This document shows positions 4,654-8,158 of a stretch of DNA of 8,158 bases, in pieces. Where the stretch lies: NCBI GenBank assembly GCA_030018555.1, contig JASEHY010000059.1, positions 1 through 8,158 of the forward strand. The letters run 5' to 3'. The notes under the pieces were generated by a model. The model was not told the DNA's origin. It ran no database searches and was given only the letters and a program-made list of their open reading frames with translations. How positions within the stretch are numbered: the first letter of the stretch is position 1; each line of letters begins with the position of its first letter. The translations under genes and the position numbers were made by a program. Origin of the DNA: Planctomycetota bacterium (GTDB taxonomy: Bacteria; Planctomycetota; MHYJ01; JACQXL01).

Positions 4654-6222
4654 ATGGCTGTTATTATTGGCGAAAAAGGGTTGACCATTGAGGATGTAGT
4701 AAAAGTATCCCATCTCGGTGACAAAGTAGTATTACATCCTTTCGCAATAGAAAGGATAAAAAAGTGTCGCTCATTCATTGACGAGAAAATCAAGAAACAC
4801 GAGGTCATCTACGGCGTTACCACCGGCATAGGTGCTCTCTCTAAAGTGCTTCTTACCAGAGAAGAGGCGGAAGACCTCCAGAAATATATTATTTACTCAC
4901 ATTCAGCCGGCATTGGCAATCCTCTATCAGAAAATATTGTCCGCTCTGCTATCCTCTCAAAAATCAATGTTCTCTCTCAGGGACTATCAGCCCCACGGCT
5001 TGAGGTCGTTCTGACACTTGTAGAGATGCTTAATAAAGAGGTAACACCCGTGGTCTGTTCACATGGTTCTGTTGGTGCCTCAGGCGACCTTGCTCCGATG
5101 GCTCAAGTCGCTCTTGTTCTGATAGGTAAAGGTGAGGCGTTCTATCAGGGCAAACGGCTACCCGCTGCGGTGGCGATGCAACGCGCTAAAATACCCACCA
5201 TCACTTTTCAACATAGAGACGGTTTAGCCATTATCAACGGCGCTAATGTCATCTGTGGAATGGGCTGTCTTCTCATTTCTGAGGCAGAACGGTTTATCAA
5301 AACTCAGGATATTGCTACCGCAATGACATTAGAAGCACTCAACGGCAATATGAACGCATACGACGAGCGGATTCATAGAGTGCGTGGATACAGCGGTGCG
5401 ATTGACTGTGCTGAAAACATCAGACGCATTACTGATGGTAGCAAGATTCTTGAGCGCCCGGGCAAGAATGTCCAGGACGCTTATAGTCTGCGTTCTACGT
5501 CGCAGGTGGTGGGCTCAGCACGAGACACCCTCAATTTCGCCAGACAAACTTTCTTAACAGAACTCAACGGCGTCGGCGACAATCCGCTTTTCTTCTATGA
5601 GGAGAATGATATTCTGAACGGCGCTAATTTCCAGGGGACGCCCTTATCTTTTGCCCTTGAGTTTCTCGGAATTGCGCTGACTACTGTTTGTGTTCTATCA
5701 GAACGACGGCTGAACCGACTTATGAACCCCCATCTTTCTATGGGATTGCCGGCATTTCTTGCTCCATCACCAGTTTCGTCCTCGCGAGGCAAATCCGGAG
5801 GCAGAGGAACAAAAGCAGGGATGTTTTCGGGCTTGATGCTCTCTCAATACACCGCAGGTGCCTTGGTCTGTGAGAACAGGTGTCTGTGCACCCCGGCTTC
5901 AATCGGCTCTATCCCTGCTTCAGCAGACCAGGAAGATTTCGTCAGTATGGGAATGACCTCTGCACTCAAGACCCGTCAGATAATGGATAATACTTATGGC
6001 ATCCTCGGCATAGAACTTATCGCAGCCGCACAGGCATTGGATTTGCTAAAGCCACTGACGTCATCTCCGGCTACACAGAAAGCCAGAGAGGTCATCCGTA
6101 AATATATCCCTTATCTATCAGAAGATAGACCTCTTTATAACGACCATAATACCATCGCAAGGATTGTGCGAGAAGGCGAGATTCTCAGGGCAGTGGAAAA
6201 GATAGTCGGGAAGTTGAAGTAA
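4654..6222 (+). CDS. hutH: Histidine ammonia-lyase (histidase)
   Basis: Removes ammonia from histidine to give trans-urocanate, the first step of histidine use. The 522 residues carry the MIO-forming triad Ala142-Ser143-Gly144 in GSVGASGDLAPMA, the catalytic-loop Tyr53 in YGVTTGIG, Asn195 in NGAN, QDAYSLR at 274-280, and Glu427 in SADQED. Ser82-His83 (YSHSAGIG) is the histidase-type selectivity pair, unlike the Phe/Leu of phenylalanine ammonia-lyases, and hutU follows, so histidase is preferred over tyrosine or phenylalanine lyase. Typical HutH is near 500-510 residues; the excess is largely a 15-residue insertion at 374-388 (VSSSRGKSGGRGTKA), exactly between conserved PSP and GMFSGLMLSQ. ATG 4654 fits the usual N-terminus (LTIEDVV... 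follows). It has a close upstream promoter and is divergent from ribD. Confidence 0.96.
   Translation: MAVIIGEKGLTIEDVVKVSHLGDKVVLHPFAIERIKKCRSFIDEKIKKHEVIYGVTTGIGALSKVLLTREEAEDLQKYIIYSHSAGIGNPLSENIVRSAILSKINVLSQGLSAPRLEVVLTLVEMLNKEVTPVVCSHGSVGASGDLAPMAQVALVLIGKGEAFYQGKRLPAAVAMQRAKIPTITFQHRDGLAIINGANVICGMGCLLISEAERFIKTQDIATAMTLEALNGNMNAYDERIHRVRGYSGAIDCAENIRRITDGSKILERPGKNVQDAYSLRSTSQVVGSARDTLNFARQTFLTELNGVGDNPLFFYEENDILNGANFQGTPLSFALEFLGIALTTVCVLSERRLNRLMNPHLSMGLPAFLAPSPVSSSRGKSGGRGTKAGMFSGLMLSQYTAGALVCENRCLCTPASIGSIPASADQEDFVSMGMTSALKTRQIMDNTYGILGIELIAAAQALDLLKPLTSSPATQKAREVIRKYIPYLSEDRPLYNDHNTIARIVREGEILRAVEKIVGKLK
5773..5817. repeat. 45-base in-frame palindromic insertion inside hutH
   Basis: Codes for HutH residues 374-388. 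Relatives as I recall them run straight from a Pro (P373) to the Gly of G-x-x-SG-x-M (G389), so the extra piece is 15 codons. It contains a perfect 10-base palindrome CCTCGCGAGG (5780-5789) followed by CCGGAGG (5795-5801), and its flanks TTTCGTCCTC (5774-5783) and GAGGAACAAA (5804-5813) are near complements (8 of 10). It is Ser/Gly/Arg/Lys-rich, as expected of a flexible surface loop. Exact limits depend on alignment. Confidence 0.65.
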
Positions 6223-6257
6223 GCCACACTTACAGTGTAAACAGATTACACAGAAAG

Positions 6258-6320
6258 AATACAGGATACAGTATACAGGACACAGGAAATCCCTGTATTC
6301 TGAATCCTGTGTTCTGTATT
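6258..6320. repeat. Paired inverted heptamer arrays between hutH and hutU
   Basis: Left array: four heptamers at 6261-6288, ACAGGAT, ACAGTAT, ACAGGAC, ACAGGAA. Right array: four heptamers in reverse orientation at 6292-6319, CCTGTAT, TCTGAAT, CCTGTGT, TCTGTAT. Together they form an imperfect hairpin of about 29 positions per arm around a loop at 6287-6291. It fills most of the 103-base hutH-hutU gap and ends 6 bases before the hutU ATG, leaving no Shine-Dalgarno. In mRNA it could shield the hutU start or stabilise hutH. Confidence 0.8.
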
Positions 6321-6325
6321 TTCGT

Positions 6326-7972
6326 ATGAAATACGTTCCTATTCGTGCCCCGCGTGGTAGTAAATTATCCTGCAAATCGTGGCAGACCGAGGCGCCGATG
6401 CGGATGCTGATGAACAATCTTGACCCTGAGGTAGCCGAAAATCCCAAAGATTTGGTGGTCTATGGTGGCTCAGGCAAAGCAGCCCGTAACTGGGAGTGCT
6501 TCCATAAAATTGTCAGAACACTAAAAACCCTTAATAACAACGAAACACTTCTGGTGCAATCAGGAAAACCAGTAGCGGTATTCAAAACGCATGAGTTTGC
6601 ACCACGGGTCTTGATTGCCAACAGCAATTTAGTGCCTGCCTGGGCGAACTGGGAATATTTCCGCAAACTGGAAGCAGAAGGTCTGATAATGTATGGACAG
6701 ATGACTGCTGGCTCGTGGATTTATATCGGGACACAGGGTATCCTGCAGGGAACTTACGAAACCTTTGCGGCTGCGGCCGAGAAACATTTCAGGGCTTCTT
6801 CTTTAAGTGGCAGATTAGTCGTCTCCGGTGGATTAGGCGGTATGGGTGGTGCTCAAGGGCTTGCGGTTACTATGCTTGGCGGTGTATTTCTCGGCATAGA
6901 AGTGAACCCGGCAAGGATTGAACGGAGAATTAGAAGCGGTTATCTGAATTGCCTTGCGGAAAATCTGGATTCCGCAATCAGTCTTGTCCTTTATGCAAAG
7001 AAGAAAAAAGAACCGCTTTCAGTAGGACTCGTCGGCAACACCGCTGATGTCATCCCGGAATTAGTTAAAAGAGGTATTGTTCCTGATTTACTTACAGACC
7101 AGACCTCGGCACACGATACCCTTAACGGCTATGTGCCGAGAGGGTTATCGCTCTCACGAGCAGAGAGTTTAAGAAAAAGAGACCCTAAAAAATATATTCA
7201 ATTAGCGATAGAATCAATCGTTATTCATCTCAAGGCGATGCTTGATTTACAAAAGATGGGCTCTTATGTATTTGAGTATGGCAATAATATCAGACAGCAG
7301 GCGAAAACAGGCGGGTTAAAGGACGCATTCTCTTTCCCGGGCTTTGTTCCTGCATATATCAGACCGCTTTTCTGTCAGGGCAAAGGTCCTTTCAGATGGG
7401 TCGCTCTATCGGGCAGAGAAGAAGATATTCATATTACTGATGAAGCGATGAAGAAGAAATTCAGCAGTAATAAGGATTTAGTCCGCTGGCTTTGTCGGGC
7501 AGAGAAAGAGGTAAAGTTCCAGGGGCTACCTGCTCGTATCTGCTGGCTCGGACAGGGCGAAAGAGCCAGAGCAGGCGAATTATTTAACCAACTCGTCAGA
7601 CGCGGTAAGGTTTCCTGTCCCATTGTTATCGGCAGAGACCATCTGGATACCGGCTCTGTTGCCTCGCCAAACCGTGAGACAGAAGCAATGAAGGATGGAA
7701 GTGATGCGATTGCGGACTGGCCTATCTTAAATGCATTACTTAATACCGCCTCTGGCGCAACATGGGTATCACTCCATCACGGCGGAGGTGTCGGCATCGG
7801 ATACTCCATCCACGCCGGGATGGTAACAGTAGCAGATGGTAGCAAGTTAGCAGGGGAAAAATTAGAACGTGTCCTGACTAATGACCCAGGTATCGGTGTT
7901 GTCAGGCATTCTGATGCCGGCTATAAACTTGCATTTGATACGGCACGAAGGTATAATATACAGTTACGATAA
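6326..7972 (+). CDS. hutU: Urocanate hydratase (urocanase)
   Basis: Adds water to urocanate with NAD+ as electrophilic cofactor to give imidazolonepropionate, the second step of histidine degradation. The 548 residues are the usual family length and start correctly (VPIRAPRGSKLSCKSWQTEA, then LMNNLDPEVAENP). Visible motifs: YGGSGKAARNWE at 46-57, MTAGSWIYIGTQG at 126-138, NAD-binding GGLGGMGGAQ at 168-177, catalytic-region Cys406 in PARICWLG, GRDHLDTGSVASP at 436-448, MKDGSDAIADWP at 455-466, and HHGGGVGIGYS at 484-494. Likely co-transcribed with hutH, but no ribosome binding site is visible because a repeat hairpin ends just before the ATG. hutI and hutG or ftcD are not in the window and may lie to the right or elsewhere. 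Confidence 0.97.
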   Translation: MKYVPIRAPRGSKLSCKSWQTEAPMRMLMNNLDPEVAENPKDLVVYGGSGKAARNWECFHKIVRTLKTLNNNETLLVQSGKPVAVFKTHEFAPRVLIANSNLVPAWANWEYFRKLEAEGLIMYGQMTAGSWIYIGTQGILQGTYETFAAAAEKHFRASSLSGRLVVSGGLGGMGGAQGLAVTMLGGVFLGIEVNPARIERRIRSGYLNCLAENLDSAISLVLYAKKKKEPLSVGLVGNTADVIPELVKRGIVPDLLTDQTSAHDTLNGYVPRGLSLSRAESLRKRDPKKYIQLAIESIVIHLKAMLDLQKMGSYVFEYGNNIRQQAKTGGLKDAFSFPGFVPAYIRPLFCQGKGPFRWVALSGREEDIHITDEAMKKKFSSNKDLVRWLCRAEKEVKFQGLPARICWLGQGERARAGELFNQLVRRGKVSCPIVIGRDHLDTGSVASPNRETEAMKDGSDAIADWPILNALLNTASGATWVSLHHGGGVGIGYSIHAGMVTVADGSKLAGEKLERVLTNDPGIGVVRHSDAGYKLAFDTARRYNIQLR

Positions 7973-7980
7973 AATAACAC

Positions 7981-8001
7981 AGCGTAGAGCGTGTAGCGTG
8001 T
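7981..8001. repeat. Three-copy heptamer array after hutU
   Basis: AGCGTAG (7981-7987), AGCGTGT (7988-7994), AGCGTGT (7995-8001), then GTGT. It starts 8 bases after the hutU stop. It has the same 7-base period as the other two arrays here but an unrelated sequence. Confidence 0.75.
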
Positions 8002-8108
8002 GTGTCCTGACGAAAAACTCCAGAGTCCAGACGGGACAACAAAATCTTTTGGTATAGCCAAACAATATATTAAAGTACGGGAGGGTCTTTGGGGGAGAGG
8101 AGAGTAAT

Positions 8109-8158
8109 ATGAGACTGTTGACAAACCCCTCTTTTGTCATTGCGAGAGCCCCGAAGGG
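8109..8158 (+). CDS. Possible start of a further gene, cut by the window edge
   Basis: ATG 8109 is preceded by AGGAG (8098-8102) at a 6-base spacing, a good Shine-Dalgarno, and the frame stays open to the edge for 16 full codons (MRLLTNPSFVIARAPK). The second half is read from what looks like a dispersed repeat, so the reading frame may be accidental. No family can be recognised from this little sequence. Confidence 0.3.
   Translation, partial: MRLLTNPSFVIARAPK
8135..8158. repeat. Left end of a probable dispersed repeat at the window edge
   Basis: TGTCATTGCGAG (8135-8146) followed by AGCCCCGAAGGG resembles, from memory, a multicopy element with the start TGTCATTGCGAGGAGC seen in many unrelated bacterial genomes. 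No other copy is in this window. If the contig really ends here, an assembly break inside a multicopy repeat would explain it. Confidence 0.55.

Noticed and set aside
4654..6222. Phenylalanine or tyrosine ammonia-lyase instead of histidase
   Set aside because: The Ser-His selectivity pair at 82-83, the SADQED and NGAN contexts and the adjacent urocanase gene favour histidase.
8048..8062. TTTGG/CCAAA hairpin as a terminator after hutU
   Set aside because: Five-bp stem with no T-tract; too weak to call.

Overview
The window suggests a bacterial chromosome fragment, probably a contig from an uncultivated lineage. GC looks mid-range (mid-40s % by eye), the standard code is used, and genes are compact. 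The FtsK motor, divergent sigma70-like promoters and hut genes are bacterial. Details of FtsK (DMKRA, MDERYELF) and the GGKGYYG-type PurN look like Planctomycetes/Omnitrophota-type (PVC-related) bacteria; that placement is a low-confidence inference. GMP synthase is split into two archaeal-style subunits.

Layout: (1) 3-1109, plus strand, the C-terminal part of an FtsK/SpoIIIE DNA translocase, cut by the left edge. (2) 1110-1396, a convergent spacer with a strong G/C palindrome and AT-rich hairpins. (3) 1397-4573, minus strand, a four-gene operon read as ribD, purN, guaAb, guaAa. The last gene is truncated and lacks the C-terminal third of a glutaminase. (4) 4574-4653, an 80-bp divergent promoter region. 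(5) 4654-7972, plus strand, hutH and hutU, the first two steps of histidine degradation. (6) 7973-8158, a repeat-rich tail with the possible start of another gene, ending inside what looks like a dispersed repeat.

How the genes fit: PurN and the GuaA subunits make purines and GMP, and GTP is the precursor of the riboflavin pathway in which RibD works, so the minus-strand operon is metabolically coherent. HutH and HutU convert histidine to imidazolonepropionate. Downstream steps can deliver a formimino one-carbon unit to folate, which could supply the 10-formyl-THF used by PurN. That link is inference.

The most unusual feature is the density of small repeats. Nearly every gene junction is made of one: a heptamer array joins ribD to purN, a 24-bp hairpin ends purN, paired inverted heptamer arrays separate hutH from hutU, and another heptamer array follows hutU. 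Two enzymes, RibD and HutH, carry short in-frame palindromic insertions in surface-loop positions. I found no defence system, CRISPR array, tRNA, rRNA or transposase.
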